The notes below the pieces were generated by a model. It did not search any database. It had not been told where the DNA came from and worked only from the letters and a program-made list of their open reading frames with translations. Shown here one piece after another: positions 1-10,414 of a DNA stretch of 64,000 nt. The first letter of the stretch is position 1; each line of letters opens with the position of its first letter. Position numbers and translations under genes: made by a program. This DNA comes from Candidatus Contendibacter odensensis (GTDB taxonomy: Bacteria; Pseudomonadota; Gammaproteobacteria; Competibacterales; Competibacteraceae), in contig PDTV01000004.1 of NCBI GenBank assembly GCA_002747185.1, forward strand, positions 62,001-126,000, given 5' to 3'.

Positions 1-199
1 CTCAATTATACACTAAAACTTATAGGGGCTCTATATAAATTATTAATAGACTCTTGATTTTTGTGGAGATATAAAAGTACGAACGCCGGATAATTCGACT
101 ATGTAGGTAATTATTGGAGAGTGTTCAACTAAAAATATAGCATAAACACTATAAATTAAAACAATTCATAGTGATAATTTGCGCGTTAAAACAGATGGA

Positions 200-241
200 T
201 ATAGTGGAACCGGTTAATCAGGTTTAATTGGTTCCGCTATA
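200..241. terminator. Inverted repeat downstream of the leuA-udg-rimI operon
   Basis: Two 18-nt arms (200-217 and 224-241) with a 6-nt loop pair almost completely, with a few G-T type mismatches. The core pairs are GGAACC with GGTTCC. The repeat lies about 200 nt past the stop of rimI on the minus strand, so it could end that operon. There is no long T run directly next to it on either strand, so intrinsic termination is an inference. Confidence 0.35.
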
Positions 242-275
242 GATAAGAAAGTTTTCTGATAGTGTTGAAAGGTGC

Positions 276-350
276 CTGGTTTTCCGCTTTCGCGGCAATG
301 ACAGGGCTGGTTGGTACGTCGTCGTCATGCCCGCGCAGGCCGGCATCCAG
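276..350. repeat. REP-like palindromic intergenic repeat, two half units
   Basis: Bases 276-302 hold the hairpin core CCGCTTTCGCGG followed by AATGAC. Bases 322-350 hold the opposite-facing TCATGCCCGCG and GGCATCCAG. These are recognisable halves of the short palindrome family (inverted forms of CTGG-ATTCCCGC and GCGGGAATGAC) seen between genes in many proteobacteria. The rest of the stretch from 1 to 439 is AT-rich and shows no convincing gene. Confidence 0.45.
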
Positions 351-439
351 CAAGGTCACCTTTATCAGTATTTTTGTCATTGGCTACAAAGGCTATTTAT
401 AAAGTTGATATAGTCTTGAGGGGTTTTAATGTCTGTTTG

Positions 440-907
440 TTAAAGTGTTTTAGCCATAATCAGTGCATCTTCTCGACCATGGGTAGCAGGATAGTAGTTT
501 GGGCGAATACCGATCTCACAAAATCCTGCGACTGAATAGAGCCGTATAGCCGCAGTATTTGACGGGCGGACTTCCAAAAAAACTGTTTTTGCTTTGGCCA
601 GGTGAGCGCGTTCCAGTAAATGATCCAGCATCTGTCGTGATAGACCGTGCCCTTGTAATGCAGGACGAACACAAAGATTGAGAATATGGGCCTCATCAAT
701 TGCGGTTGACATCACCCCATAGGCTTGAATAAAACAGTCAGGTGCTTCCATTACCTGGCAGTGATAATCGACTCGAATGCAGTCACGAAAAATGCCTTCC
801 GTCCAGGGAAATTCATAAGCCTGCTTTTCGATGGCAATAATTTTCGATAAATCGGTATACAGCATTTGCCGACACTGGCCGGGATCAGGTGTTCTGAGTG
901 CATTCAT
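440..907 (-). CDS. rimI: Ribosomal protein S18-alanine N-acetyltransferase RimI
   Basis: A GNAT-fold acetyltransferase of 155 residues that transfers acetyl from acetyl-CoA to the N-terminal alanine of ribosomal protein S18. The acetyl-CoA loop reads QGHGLS in the RPALQGHGLSRQML segment (about residues 81-94). It is followed by the RimI-typical EVRPSN and the YSVAGF segment. The C-terminal NYYP...REDALIM block is characteristic of RimI rather than other GNATs. The start is an ATG that overlaps the stop of the upstream uracil-DNA glycosylase gene as ATGA, so translation is probably coupled. It is the last gene of the minus-strand leuA-udg-rimI group. The udg-rimI neighbourhood is common in gammaproteobacteria. 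Confidence 0.93.
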   Translation of the reverse strand: MNALRTPDPGQCRQMLYTDLSKIIAIEKQAYEFPWTEGIFRDCIRVDYHCQVMEAPDCFIQAYGVMSTAIDEAHILNLCVRPALQGHGLSRQMLDHLLERAHLAKAKTVFLEVRPSNTAAIRLYSVAGFCEIGIRPNYYPATHGREDALIMAKTL

Positions 908-1749
908 TGTGTGGCCGTGACTTGACGTAGTACCCGTCGTGCCAGTCGCAAGTCATCCCAGGATTTGCGTTTCTCGCGCGGTGAGCGGAGCAAATACGCA
1001 GGATGGTAGGTCACTATCAGCAGGATGTTTTTTTGACCAAAATGATGAACCTGGCCTCGCAACTTGCCGATAGGCATTTGGGTTTCCAATAGATTCTGGG
1101 CAGCGATGCGGCCAATGGCAAGAATAATACGGGGTTGAACCAGTTCAATCTGCCGCTCCAGAAACGGTCGGCAACACTCAACTTCAATCGTGTTTGGATC
1201 ACGGTTTTGTGGTGGGCGACATTTCAGGATATTGGTAATAAAGATCTGTTTACGCTTCAAGCCTATCGCCAATAGCATGGAATCGAGTAGCTTGCCGGCC
1301 CGACCAACGAACGGCTCACCTAGACGATCTTCATCAGCACCAGGTGCTTCACCAATAACAAGCCAATCGGCTTGGCGGTTGCCAACACCAAACACTGTTT
1401 GGCTGCGTGTCGTACATAGACCACAAGCATCGCATTGTCGAACGCTGTTATTTAATGCCTCCCAATCCATTGTTGCAATGCGCATTTCCCGATCATCCAT
1501 GGCCTTAGCCTGAGTTTCTTCAATGCGTTGTGACATGCTCAAATTGGGGGCGCTATCCGGTTGTGGTGAGGATAGTGTGGTGGCGGGCATCTCGCCGGGT
1601 TCCGGTACAGCCAATGGTTTCGGCTGCTCCGGTGGAGTTGACAGGATTATAGAGTCCGGTTCAGGCTGGGAAGCTGGCGGTCGTCGAGGTAGCCACAGCG
1701 GAATGCCCATGGCATGCAGATATTGGCGCTTGCGGTCGTTAAGCATCAT
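904..1749 (-). CDS. Family 4-type uracil-DNA glycosylase (iron-sulfur)
   Basis: Removes uracil from DNA to start base excision repair. The protein has 281 residues. An N-terminal segment of about 90 residues begins [14 protein letters not shown] and continues into a Pro/Ser-rich linker, as in the long proteobacterial forms. The catalytic part carries CDACGLC, motif [10 protein letters not shown], the KCRPP and CCRPF cysteines that complete a 4Fe-4S site, and motif B HPAYLLR. The start ATG is 17 nt after the leuA stop. The stop overlaps the rimI start. It was formerly annotated as a phage SPO1 DNA polymerase-related protein in many genomes. Confidence 0.9.
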   Translation of the reverse strand: MMLNDRKRQYLHAMGIPLWLPRRPPASQPEPDSIILSTPPEQPKPLAVPEPGEMPATTLSSPQPDSAPNLSMSQRIEETQAKAMDDREMRIATMDWEALNNSVRQCDACGLCTTRSQTVFGVGNRQADWLVIGEAPGADEDRLGEPFVGRAGKLLDSMLLAIGLKRKQIFITNILKCRPPQNRDPNTIEVECCRPFLERQIELVQPRIILAIGRIAAQNLLETQMPIGKLRGQVHHFGQKNILLIVTYHPAYLLRSPREKRKSWDDLRLARRVLRQVTATQ

Positions 1750-1766
1750 TAATGTCCGGGCAATGG

Positions 1767-3302
1767 CTACAGTAATTGTGGATGTTCACGCCTGTCGGGT
1801 TGCAGCGCTTTATCCAGTGCGTTGATATAAGCCTTTGCTGAAGCGATGACAATATCAGTATCAGCGCCTTGACCATTAACAATGCGTCCCTCCCGTGAAA
1901 CCCGCACGGTTACTTCACCCTGTGAGTCTGTACCACTGGTGATGTTGTTGACGGAATACAGCAATAAATCCGTGTCTGTTTTCAGGATGCTCTCAATCGC
2001 CTTGAATGACGCATCGACCGGGCCACTGCCAACTGCAGTGGCACTGTGTTCCTGGCCGTCAACGGCCAGCGTGACCTGTGATTTTGGCAATTCACCGGTT
2101 TCCGAGCAGACACGCAGATACAGCAATTTAACCCGCTCGTTGTCTGCGGTCAGACTGGTATCGGTGACCAGTGCCTGCAAATCGGCATCGTAAATCTCAT
2201 GCTTTCTGTCCGCCAGTTCCTTAAAGCGTGCAAATGCTGCATTGAGATCTTCTTCGGAGGCGAAACTGGTACCCAGTTTTTCCAGTCGGGCGCGGAAGGC
2301 ATTACGACCAGAGTGCTTACCCAGTACCATGCGGTTGTTACTCCAGCCGACATCCTCGGCACGCATGATTTCATAGGTTTCGCGGTGCTTGAGCACGCCA
2401 TCCTGATGGATACCCGCTTCATGTGCAAAGGCATTCGCACCGACAATGGCTTTATTGGGCTGTACCGGAAAACCGGTGATATTGGCGACGAGCCGTGAGG
2501 CGGGGACGATCTGAGTCGTGTCAATATTGGTTTCAAGCTTGAATACGTCATGGCGCGTTTGCACCGTCATCACGATTTCTTCCAGTGACGCATTACCCGC
2601 ACGCTCGCCCAAACCATTAATGGTACATTCTACTTGCCGTGCGCCGGCGAGCACAGCAGCTAGCGAGTTGGCAACAGCTAACCCCAGGTCATTGTGACAA
2701 TGTACCGAAAAAATGGCCTGGTCAGCGTTGGGGACACGTTCAATCAGCTGGCTGATGGTGTCGGCAAATTGTTCCGGTACGTTGTAACCTACAGTGTCAG
2801 GCATATTGATTGTGCGCGCTCCGGCCTTGATGACCGCTTCCGTGATACGACACAGGAAATCCAGATCCGAGCGCCCGGCATCCTCAGCGGAAAACTCGAC
2901 ATCATCTGTCCAGCGACGGGCACGACGTACGGCTGCAACCGCGCGTTCCAGCACCTGATCCGGTTCCATCCGTAATTTCATTTGCATATGGATCGGTGAG
3001 GTGGCGATAAATGTGTGGATACGTCCGCTCGTCGCTGCTTTCAGTGCCTCACCGGCTCTATCAATATCAGCATCACCCGCGCGAGCCAGGCCACAGACGG
3101 TACTGTTTTTCACCACATGGGCAACCGCTTGTACGGCCTCGAAATCACCCGGACTGGCAATTGGAAAACCTGCTTCGATTACATCCACTCTCATCCGTTC
3201 CAGCATTTTGGCAATCCGGACTTTTTCATCCCTGGTCATTGAAGCCCCCGGGCTTTGCTCGCCATCACGCAGGGTGGTATCGAAAATAATCAATTTGCTC
3301 AT
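1767..3302 (-). CDS. leuA: 2-isopropylmalate synthase
   Basis: Condenses acetyl-CoA with 2-oxoisovalerate, the first committed step of leucine synthesis. The frame is open further upstream, but the start chosen is the ATG of [19 protein letters not shown]. It has GGAG about seven bases upstream and gives 511 residues, close to the usual 510-525. The catalytic TIM barrel shows [12 protein letters not shown] near the N-terminus, SVHCHNDLG with metal-binding histidines, and [13 protein letters not shown]. The C-terminal third is the leucine-sensing allosteric domain ([14 protein letters not shown]). It is the first gene of a minus-strand group with udg and rimI. The upstream region is shared with divergent glgX. 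No leader peptide rich in leucine codons was evident. Confidence 0.95.
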   Translation of the reverse strand: MSKLIIFDTTLRDGEQSPGASMTRDEKVRIAKMLERMRVDVIEAGFPIASPGDFEAVQAVAHVVKNSTVCGLARAGDADIDRAGEALKAATSGRIHTFIATSPIHMQMKLRMEPDQVLERAVAAVRRARRWTDDVEFSAEDAGRSDLDFLCRITEAVIKAGARTINMPDTVGYNVPEQFADTISQLIERVPNADQAIFSVHCHNDLGLAVANSLAAVLAGARQVECTINGLGERAGNASLEEIVMTVQTRHDVFKLETNIDTTQIVPASRLVANITGFPVQPNKAIVGANAFAHEAGIHQDGVLKHRETYEIMRAEDVGWSNNRMVLGKHSGRNAFRARLEKLGTSFASEEDLNAAFARFKELADRKHEIYDADLQALVTDTSLTADNERVKLLYLRVCSETGELPKSQVTLAVDGQEHSATAVGSGPVDASFKAIESILKTDTDLLLYSVNNITSGTDSQGEVTVRVSREGRIVNGQGADTDIVIASAKAYINALDKALQPDRREHPQLL

Positions 3303-3477
3303 GACGGTCTCCAAATTAGGGTGACTGGCTAAGTAGCCAGCAGGGTGTAAAGGGTCGATTATGGCAATTTTGCGGCATTTGTCAGCCTGATACGTGTCAT
3401 GTCCTACACTTTGATGGGCTTGTTTCACAGCATAGGTTTTGTCGGACGACCCGACCATTAACATGGCAATGGATTAC

Positions 3478-3483
3478 TATAAT
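3478..3483 (+). promoter_or_regulatory. Candidate -10 box for glgX-treZ
   Basis: A consensus TATAAT lies 41 nt before the glgX ATG, in the 222-nt gap between divergent leuA and glgX. No good -35 hexamer sits 16-18 nt upstream, so this is either an activator-dependent promoter or chance. The glgX ribosome binding site AGGAGG is clear at 3515-3520. Confidence 0.35.
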
Positions 3484-3524
3484 CGCAATACAATACTGTG
3501 TAATCATGTCATTTAGGAGGTTTC

Positions 3525-5666
3525 ATGTCTCAACCGCTTTGGCCGGGCAAACCCTATCCTTTAGGTGCATTTTGGGATGGCAAGGGAACTAATTTTGCGC
3601 TTTTTTCGGAAAATGCCACACAGGTTGAGTTGTGCTTATTTGATAGGCAGGGTCGTGAAACCCGGCTGACATTGCCTGAGGTTGATAAATTCGTTTGGCA
3701 TGGTTACGTGCCCGATATCATGCCGGGACAATGCTACGGTTTTCGGGTACATGGCCCGTTTGCGCCAGAAGAAGGCTATCGCTTTAACCCCAACAAGCTA
3801 CTGATTGATCCTTATGCACGTGCACTGGATGGCGATGTCCGTTTTGATGAGGCGATCTTTGGCTATCCGTGGGATCATGCTGAGGCTGATCTGGGGTTTT
3901 CTGAAACCGATAGTGCTGATCGGGTTCCAAAAGCGGTTGTGATTGATGCCTATTTTGATTGGGAAGGAGACGAATTATTACGTACTCCTTGGCATGAGAC
4001 GGTCATTTATGAGCTGCATGTCAAAGGTTTTACGTATTTACATCCCGATATTCCATCTGGATTGCGGGGTACTTATGCCGGTCTGGCGCATCCTGCCGCA
4101 ATTGCCCATCTGCATTCGATTAATGTCACGGCCGTCGAATTAATGCCGGTGCATCATTTCTTTACTTGCCCGGGGCATTTGGAAAGCAAAGGCCTGCGAA
4201 ATTATTGGGGCTACGACTCGCTCAATTTCTTTGCACCGTATTCAGGTTACAGTGCATCAGGCTCTCAAGGCCAGCAGGTGCGTGAATTTAAGGCCATGGT
4301 CAAGGCGTTGCACCGTGCCGGTATCGAGGTGATTCTGGATGTGGTGTACAACCATACCGGTGAAGGTAACCCTATGGGACCAACGTTAACCCTGCGTGGT
4401 GTTGATAATGCGGCCTATTATCGACTGGTTGAAGGTGATGGTCGCTACTACATGGATTTCACCGGTTGCGGCAACTCATTGAATGTACGCCACCCGCAGG
4501 TGCTCAAACTGATTATGGACAGTCTGCGCTACTGGGTGCTGGAAATGCATGTGGACGGTTTCCGTTTCGATCTGGCCTCGGCGTTGGCGCGCGAACTCTA
4601 TGCTGTGGATCGGCTGGCAGCATTTTTTGACATCATCCATCAGGATCCGGTGCTCTCTACCGTAAAACTCATCGCAGAGCCGTGGGATGTTGGCGAGGGT
4701 GGTTATCAAGTTGGCGGCTTTCCCTTGTTGTGGTCGGAATGGAATGGCCGCTATCGCGATACGGTTCGGGATTTGTGGCGCGGTGAACCGAGCCGATTGG
4801 CCGAGTTTGCCTCTCGTTTTACCGGCAGCTCCGATCTTTATCAAAGCAATGGCCGCAATCCCAGCGCCAGCATTAACTTTATCACGGCTCATGATGGTTT
4901 TACGCTACGCGATCTGGTCAGCTACAACGAAAAACACAATGCAGCTAATGGCGAGGATAATTACGATGGTGAGTCCCATAATCGTTCATGGAATTGCGGG
5001 GTTGAGGGTGAAACCGACGATCCTGCCGTCTTGCGGTTACGCCAGCGGCAGCAACGTAATTTTCTGGTGACGCTATTCTTGTCGCAAGGCGTGCCCATGT
5101 TATTGGCAGGCGATGAAATGGGTCGTACCCAGGGAGGTAATAACAATGCCTACTGTCATGACAGCGAAACTTCCTGGGTGAACTGGGATTTACCGGTGGA
5201 CAATGCTGATTTGCTGGCCTTTACACGCGAGTTGATGGCATTTCGTCTCCAGCATCCGGTGTTGCGGCGACGCAAATGGTTTCAGGGGCGCTCGATCCAC
5301 GGCTCCGGGGTGCATGACATTGTTTGGTTTAATCCTGATGGTGTTGAAATGACCGAAGAGCAGTGGCTGGACGGGTTTGCACGCGCTGTAGGTATCTTTC
5401 TTAATGGCAAGGAAATAGCGACCCCCGACCAGCAGGGCGAGCGCACAATTGATGATAATTTTATTTTATTGTTCAATGCTCATGGTGACATGCTGGACTT
5501 TAGTTTGCCTGAAAACTTATGTGATCAGCCGTGGCGTACCATTATTGATACGGCTCAGCCTTATTTTCTTCGGCGTGGTCGCTGTTATGGCGCCAGAGCA
5601 CTGACCGTGCCAGTTGCCGGGCGGGCCTTGGTGGTTCTGCAACAGCAAGGGAATACCAGTTTATGA
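3525..5666 (+). CDS. glgX: Glycogen debranching enzyme GlgX (isoamylase type)
   Basis: A GH13 enzyme of 713 residues that cleaves alpha-1,6 branches of glycogen or limit dextrins. An N-terminal CBM48-like domain ([20 protein letters not shown]) precedes the barrel. Conserved regions are [14 protein letters not shown] (region I), [11 protein letters not shown] with the nucleophile Asp (region II), IAEPWD with the acid Glu (region III) and [20 protein letters not shown] (region IV). The ATG is preceded by AGGAGG with four-base spacing. The stop overlaps the start of treZ as ATGA, so the two are co-translated. The product could feed linear maltodextrins to the next enzyme. Confidence 0.95.
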   Translation: MSQPLWPGKPYPLGAFWDGKGTNFALFSENATQVELCLFDRQGRETRLTLPEVDKFVWHGYVPDIMPGQCYGFRVHGPFAPEEGYRFNPNKLLIDPYARALDGDVRFDEAIFGYPWDHAEADLGFSETDSADRVPKAVVIDAYFDWEGDELLRTPWHETVIYELHVKGFTYLHPDIPSGLRGTYAGLAHPAAIAHLHSINVTAVELMPVHHFFTCPGHLESKGLRNYWGYDSLNFFAPYSGYSASGSQGQQVREFKAMVKALHRAGIEVILDVVYNHTGEGNPMGPTLTLRGVDNAAYYRLVEGDGRYYMDFTGCGNSLNVRHPQVLKLIMDSLRYWVLEMHVDGFRFDLASALARELYAVDRLAAFFDIIHQDPVLSTVKLIAEPWDVGEGGYQVGGFPLLWSEWNGRYRDTVRDLWRGEPSRLAEFASRFTGSSDLYQSNGRNPSASINFITAHDGFTLRDLVSYNEKHNAANGEDNYDGESHNRSWNCGVEGETDDPAVLRLRQRQQRNFLVTLFLSQGVPMLLAGDEMGRTQGGNNNAYCHDSETSWVNWDLPVDNADLLAFTRELMAFRLQHPVLRRRKWFQGRSIHGSGVHDIVWFNPDGVEMTEEQWLDGFARAVGIFLNGKEIATPDQQGERTIDDNFILLFNAHGDMLDFSLPENLCDQPWRTIIDTAQPYFLRRGRCYGARALTVPVAGRALVVLQQQGNTSL

Positions 5667-7492
5667 GTCAACATACGTTAGGTGCCCATTATCTTGGGGA
5701 TTGTCAATGTTCATTTACCTTATGGGCACCTTTGCTAAAACAGGCCGCTGTACATCTGGTCGAGCCGCAAGAACGGCTGATCCCAATGGAGCGTGACGCG
5801 CAGGGTTATTGGCGTGCCATTGCCACTGATATCAATGCCGGTGCATTGTATTTTTACCGTCTGGATGGTGAGACTGACCGGCCCGATCCGGTGTCCCGGA
5901 GCCAACCGCAAGGGGTGCATGGCGCATCCTGTGTGGTGGATCATCGCTTTGGATGGACAGACGCAGCATGGCAACCTGCACCGTTACAACAGTGGGTGAT
6001 CTATGAATTGCACGTTGGCACCTTCACCCCTGAAGGTACATTCGATGCCATTATTCCGCGGTTGCCCGCCTTGCGTGAATTGGGTGTAAATGCGCTGGAA
6101 TTATTGCCTGTTGCCCAGTTTCCCGGCGAACGTAATTGGGGTTATGACGGGGTTTATCTATGGGCGGTGCAGGATTCTTATGGTGGTGTTGAGGGTTTGA
6201 AGCGCTTGGTTGATGGCTGTCACCGTGAAGGTATTGCGGTCATCATGGATGTGGTTTACAACCATCTTGGCCCTGAAGGAAATTATCTATGGGGGCTGGG
6301 GACATACTTTACCAATCGATACCGGACTCCCTGGGGCGATGCGGTCAATTACGATGGTCAATACAGTGCCGGCGTGCGTGAGTATGTGGTTGAAAATGCC
6401 CGCTATTGGCTGGAAACCTGTCATTGCGATGCGTTGCGGCTGGATGCCGTTCATGCCATCTTTGATTTTGGTGCACGGCATATTCTGGCAGAACTGGCCA
6501 GGATGGTGGCTGATTGTGGCAAGTCGCAGGGGCGACCCTGTTATCTGATTGCCGAAAGTGATCTCAATGATCCGCGCATCATTCGCGCATCAACTGTCGG
6601 TGGTTATGGACTGGATGCACAGTGGAGTGATGATTTTCATCATGCACTACATACGGTTCTGACAGGTGAGCATCATGGTTATTATGAAGATTTTGGCCGG
6701 ATGGAGCAATTGGCGGAAGCCTATCGCAAGCCCTTTGTATATGCCTGGGACTATTCACCACACCGCCAGCGCTTTCATGGTGATGATCCAGCGGCTTGTC
6801 CGGCGTGGCGCTTTGTCGTGTGCAGCCAGAATCACGATCAGGTGGGCAACCGGATGCTGGGGGATCGCCTGTCAGGCTCGTTGCCCTTTCCAGCGCTGAA
6901 GCTGGCAGCGGCGGCGGTGTTACTCTCGCCGTATTTGCCTCTGCTGTTTATGGGTGAAGAATACGGTGAGCCCCGACCTTTCCAGTATTTTATCAGTCAT
7001 AGTGATACGGCATTGATTGAGAGTGTGCGTCAGGGGCGGCGGGAAGAATTTGCCGCTTTTCATGCCGAAGGTGAAGCGCCCGATCCCCAGGCTGTGGAGA
7101 CCTTTGAGCGCTCGAAGTTGCAATGGGCATTGACTGAAGTCGGTGAGCATCAGCAATTGCGTGCATTTTACCGTGAATTGTTACGTTTGCGGCGTGAAGT
7201 TCCAGCGTTGGCGTGGCTTGATAATGCGAGCTTGAATGCTACGGTCATAGCACCGACGGTGTTAGCGTTGCGGCGCTGGTGTAACGAAAGCCGGATCATG
7301 ATTTTGCTGAATTTTGCCGCTGAGCCAGTGGATGTTCCAATTGATCTGGGTGAAGGGTCGTGGCTTAAATTGCTGGATGCCAGCGATGCTGTCTGGGGCG
7401 GTGAAAAGACGACATTGCCGACATTGATTGCGAAGCCGTCAACGCTGACTTTATCCGCTTACAGCGTGGTTGTGTACAGCGCTGCCGGTTAA
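5663..7492 (+). CDS. treZ: Malto-oligosyltrehalose trehalohydrolase
   Basis: A GH13 enzyme of 609 residues that releases trehalose from maltooligosyl-trehalose in the TreY-TreZ pathway. It has an N-terminal domain ([18 protein letters not shown]), [30 protein letters not shown] with the nucleophile, [11 protein letters not shown] with the acid, and [11 protein letters not shown]. The [10 protein letters not shown] and NDPR signatures distinguish TreZ from branching enzyme GlgB. It overlaps glgX by 4 nt. The partner synthase TreY is not in this window, so it must be elsewhere or absent. Confidence 0.92.
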   Translation: MSQHTLGAHYLGDCQCSFTLWAPLLKQAAVHLVEPQERLIPMERDAQGYWRAIATDINAGALYFYRLDGETDRPDPVSRSQPQGVHGASCVVDHRFGWTDAAWQPAPLQQWVIYELHVGTFTPEGTFDAIIPRLPALRELGVNALELLPVAQFPGERNWGYDGVYLWAVQDSYGGVEGLKRLVDGCHREGIAVIMDVVYNHLGPEGNYLWGLGTYFTNRYRTPWGDAVNYDGQYSAGVREYVVENARYWLETCHCDALRLDAVHAIFDFGARHILAELARMVADCGKSQGRPCYLIAESDLNDPRIIRASTVGGYGLDAQWSDDFHHALHTVLTGEHHGYYEDFGRMEQLAEAYRKPFVYAWDYSPHRQRFHGDDPAACPAWRFVVCSQNHDQVGNRMLGDRLSGSLPFPALKLAAAAVLLSPYLPLLFMGEEYGEPRPFQYFISHSDTALIESVRQGRREEFAAFHAEGEAPDPQAVETFERSKLQWALTEVGEHQQLRAFYRELLRLRREVPALAWLDNASLNATVIAPTVLALRRWCNESRIMILLNFAAEPVDVPIDLGEGSWLKLLDASDAVWGGEKTTLPTLIAKPSTLTLSAYSVVVYSAAG

Positions 7493-7535
7493 GTTGATTG
7501 TGTTATTGAGAGCATGCTGACAAGGTGACTAATTG

Positions 7536-8468
7536 ATGACAAACACGATGAAAGTCGTGATTATGGTGCTGTCGTTGATAACAGGGACTGTGGCCTTTGC
7601 TGCACAGGGTTCCTTGAAGACGATTGAATTTGTCATAGATCAGCGTGAGCGGAATGCACTGCTTTATATTCCGGCAAACCGGAGTCGCTTTAAAGGCGAC
7701 CGCCCGCTGGTTTTGATGATCCATGGTAGCGGTGGTGCTGCTCGCGGTATGCCTTCATTAACCCGATTTCGGTTTCATACGCTGGCCAATCATGATGGGG
7801 CTTATGTGGTTTATCCTAACGCCTATAAAAAAATGTGGGGGTTTGGTGAAGCATTTGCCGATACAGCACGTGATACTGGTGTGAATGATGAGACCTATTT
7901 TAAAGCGTTACTTAATAAGCTTGCCGAAGATTATCCTATTGACCGCAACAAGCTTTTTATTACCGGGATTTCACAGGGTGGGAGCATGTCCTATTTTCTC
8001 GCTTGTCGCTTTCCCGGGCAGGTTAAGGCATTGGCGCCTGTGGCGATGTCATTGCCCAAAGCGTTTAAAGAACTGTGTGCTGATGTTAAGGACATGCCAC
8101 TCTTGCTGATGAATGGCGATGCTGATCCGGTAGTGCCGTATCGTGGTGGTAAAGTGACTTTTCTTGGGCGGAAGTACGGCTCGGTGTTATCGACCAGTGA
8201 AACCGTCAGCTTTTGGCGAAAGCTGAATGGTTGTACCAAAGATGTTGAAACCGATTCATTGAATCGTGCCCTCAATGACAAAACGTGGGTAGAACGCAAG
8301 GTATGGCGAAATTGTCATCGTGCCCCTGTTGTCCTTTATCGGATCAAGAAAGGCGGCCATGCCTGGCCAGGTGGCCGACAATATTTACCCAAGGCGCTTG
8401 TGGGCAGGGTATCACGGGAGATTGATGCGGCTGATGAAATATGGCGTTTTTTTCGGTTGTTTTTTTAG
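7536..8468 (+). CDS. Secreted PHB-depolymerase/feruloyl-esterase-like alpha/beta hydrolase
   Basis: A 310-residue protein with a signal peptide of about 23 residues ending AFA-AQG. The fold is the esterase-PHB family: MIHGSGGAARGM forms the oxyanion region, GISQGGSMS carries the nucleophile serine, NGDADPVVPYRGG the aspartate, and GGHAWPGG the histidine. The family includes extracellular short-chain PHB depolymerases and acetylxylan or feruloyl esterases, and the substrate cannot be decided from sequence. The start chosen is the ATG with AAGGTG nine bases upstream, not the TTG one codon earlier. It follows treZ by 43 nt and may be cotranscribed. It faces rsgA across 163 nt with no clear terminator. 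Confidence 0.82.
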   Translation: MTNTMKVVIMVLSLITGTVAFAAQGSLKTIEFVIDQRERNALLYIPANRSRFKGDRPLVLMIHGSGGAARGMPSLTRFRFHTLANHDGAYVVYPNAYKKMWGFGEAFADTARDTGVNDETYFKALLNKLAEDYPIDRNKLFITGISQGGSMSYFLACRFPGQVKALAPVAMSLPKAFKELCADVKDMPLLLMNGDADPVVPYRGGKVTFLGRKYGSVLSTSETVSFWRKLNGCTKDVETDSLNRALNDKTWVERKVWRNCHRAPVVLYRIKKGGHAWPGGRQYLPKALVGRVSREIDAADEIWRFFRLFF

Positions 8469-8631
8469 TAACCCGTTTGGCAGCCGTGGTCTGAAATTAC
8501 GGAATATCGTTTTAAAGTAAGGACATGTTCGATCCACCTGAGCGGTGAGCTGATACCTTGTTAAATGAATATAAAAGAAAAACGCAATTTTATGACGTAA
8601 ACACTATAAATTAGAATATCAAATCGTTTCA

Positions 8632-9654
8632 TCATGAGTAACGGCCTGATTTCTCGATAGCTTCCAACTCGGTCCGCAATTGCCGATAGCTATCCAGTCG
8701 GCGCTGTGATATCTCGCCACGTGAGACAGCAGTTCGCAGTGCGCAGTCAGGTTCTACCGCATGACGGCAATCGGAAAATTGGCAATGTCCGAAATGGGCG
8801 CTCAGCTCTGGAAAGCCTTGATCCAGAGTGGTCAGGGTGATTTTACCTAGCTCGAAGCTGCGGACACCTGGCGTGTCTATCAAATCACCACCATCAGGCA
8901 AGTGATACAAGGTACTGGCAGTCGTTGTATGGGCGCCATGCCCGGTGGTGGCTGATACCGCCTGAATACGAATATCCCGATCCGGTAATAACGCTTTGAT
9001 GAGCGATGATTTACCGACACCCGATTGCCCAACCAGCAGGCTGACGTGGCCACACAACCTGTCGCGCAATGTATCTAGTCCGTGTGCAGTGTGGCTGCTT
9101 GCCAGCAGCAATGGATAGCCAATCTTTTCGTACTCGGCCAGTCGTTCGCGCAGCATGGCCAACGTGGTCTTATCAAGCAGGTCAAGTTTGTTGAGCACCA
9201 GTAGCCCGCGTGCGCCTATTGCGGAAATGGCGACCAGATAGCGATCAATCAAGGCTTCACTCAGATCGGGCTTTGGCGCCAATACAATAGCAACAGTATC
9301 AAGGTTGGCAGCGACCGGTTTGGGTTGGCCGTGATAGTCAGGACGGGTGAGCAGTGAGCGACGTCCAGTGACGGCAACTACAACACCTTCGGTTTTGCTG
9401 GAGGCTTGCCAGATGACACGATCACCACACGCCAAGCGTCCCAGATTTTGCCGTACTGTACAGTGATACAGTTGACGCTGCCGGTTTTCAACGACCAGAT
9501 TAGCGCCATAATGGGTGATGACCAGGCCGGTTTGTGCTGCACCGAGTCCAGTTTCATCAGGTGTTGATGTCGGTTGCTGACTGTGTGCGCGGCGACGTTC
9601 ATGTAAACGCCGGATGCGTTCTTGTTGTCGTTGCGTTAATCGTCGCCCTGCCAT
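8632..9654 (-). CDS. rsgA: Small ribosomal subunit biogenesis GTPase RsgA
   Basis: A circularly permuted GTPase that checks late 30S maturation. The 340-residue protein has an N-terminal OB fold, then motifs in the permuted order: NKLDLL (G4), GQSGVGKSSLI (G1), the threonine-rich G2 stretch TTTAST and DTPGVRSFEL (G3). A C-terminal zinc knuckle follows (CQFSDCRHAVEPDC). The ATG at 9654 was chosen. A TTG three codons upstream is possible. It is transcribed away from orn, a pairing also seen in enterics and pseudomonads. Confidence 0.95.
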   Translation of the reverse strand: MAGRRLTQRQQERIRRLHERRRAHSQQPTSTPDETGLGAAQTGLVITHYGANLVVENRQRQLYHCTVRQNLGRLACGDRVIWQASSKTEGVVVAVTGRRSLLTRPDYHGQPKPVAANLDTVAIVLAPKPDLSEALIDRYLVAISAIGARGLLVLNKLDLLDKTTLAMLRERLAEYEKIGYPLLLASSHTAHGLDTLRDRLCGHVSLLVGQSGVGKSSLIKALLPDRDIRIQAVSATTGHGAHTTTASTLYHLPDGGDLIDTPGVRSFELGKITLTTLDQGFPELSAHFGHCQFSDCRHAVEPDCALRTAVSRGEISQRRLDSYRQLRTELEAIEKSGRYS

Positions 9655-9822
9655 TATGCCCAATCCAGCTGGTGAGCACTGATAATGCGCCCAGGATCAG
9701 GCGGGTCAATGCTTCGGCCAGATAGAGAGTAGCAAATGGTCAAGCCAGATGCGATCATACAAAATTGCCTATGATAAGCCTGATTTTCAGCCTTTAAACC
9801 ACTATCACACCACAAAAAATAC

Positions 9823-10380
9823 ATGTCCCCTGATAACCTCATCTGGATTGACCTGGAAATGACCGGTTTGGATACCCGGACCGACTGTATCATCGAAATC
9901 GCCACCGTTGTCACCGATAGTCAACTCAACGTCCTTGCTGAAGGGCCGGTGCTGGCCATTCATCAGAGTGATACCGTACTGGCTGCGATGGATAACTGGA
10001 ATCAAAAACAACACGGTGAGTCCGGGCTGATTGCGCGGGTTCGCGCCAGCTCATTGGACGAATGTGAAGCCGAGCGGCTCACCCTGGATTTTTTGAGTCA
10101 ATATGTCCCGCAAGGCCGATCGCCGATGTGTGGCAATAGTATCTGTCAGGATCGGCGGTTTCTAGCGCGTGCTATGCCAGCCCTGGAAGCCTACTTTCAT
10201 TATCGTAATCTGGACGTGAGTACCCTTAAGGAACTGGGTCAGCGCTGGTACCCTGAACGCATCAAGGGTTTTTACAAGACCTCCGGTCACCTGGCCTTGC
10301 AGGATGTTTATGACTCGATTGATGAACTGCGTTTTTATCGCCAACATCTGTTTGTACCGATAGGGAAGACGGTGAGCTGA
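9823..10380 (+). CDS. orn: Oligoribonuclease
   Basis: A 3'-5' exoribonuclease that degrades 2-5 nt RNAs and pGpG, so it also closes the c-di-GMP degradation route. The 185-residue protein is a DEDDh nuclease: [10 protein letters not shown] has the first Asp/Glu pair, [10 protein letters not shown] the second Asp, and [11 protein letters not shown] the histidine and final Asp. The length matches the family. The ATG lacks a strong ribosome binding site. It is divergent from rsgA. Confidence 0.95.
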   Translation: MSPDNLIWIDLEMTGLDTRTDCIIEIATVVTDSQLNVLAEGPVLAIHQSDTVLAAMDNWNQKQHGESGLIARVRASSLDECEAERLTLDFLSQYVPQGRSPMCGNSICQDRRFLARAMPALEAYFHYRNLDVSTLKELGQRWYPERIKGFYKTSGHLALQDVYDSIDELRFYRQHLFVPIGKTVS

Positions 10381-10414
10381 TATGCAGCGGCCCTCACTTT
10401 CGTGGAGGCAGGCG

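Noticed and set aside
311..535. 74-codon plus-strand frame
   Set aside because: It overlaps the REP-like repeat and the 3' end of rimI and has no protein features.
143..8613. 16-nt exact match TAAACACTATAAATTA at 143-158 and 8598-8613
   Set aside because: One AT-rich 16-mer match in 64 kb is within chance, and no flanking similarity was seen.
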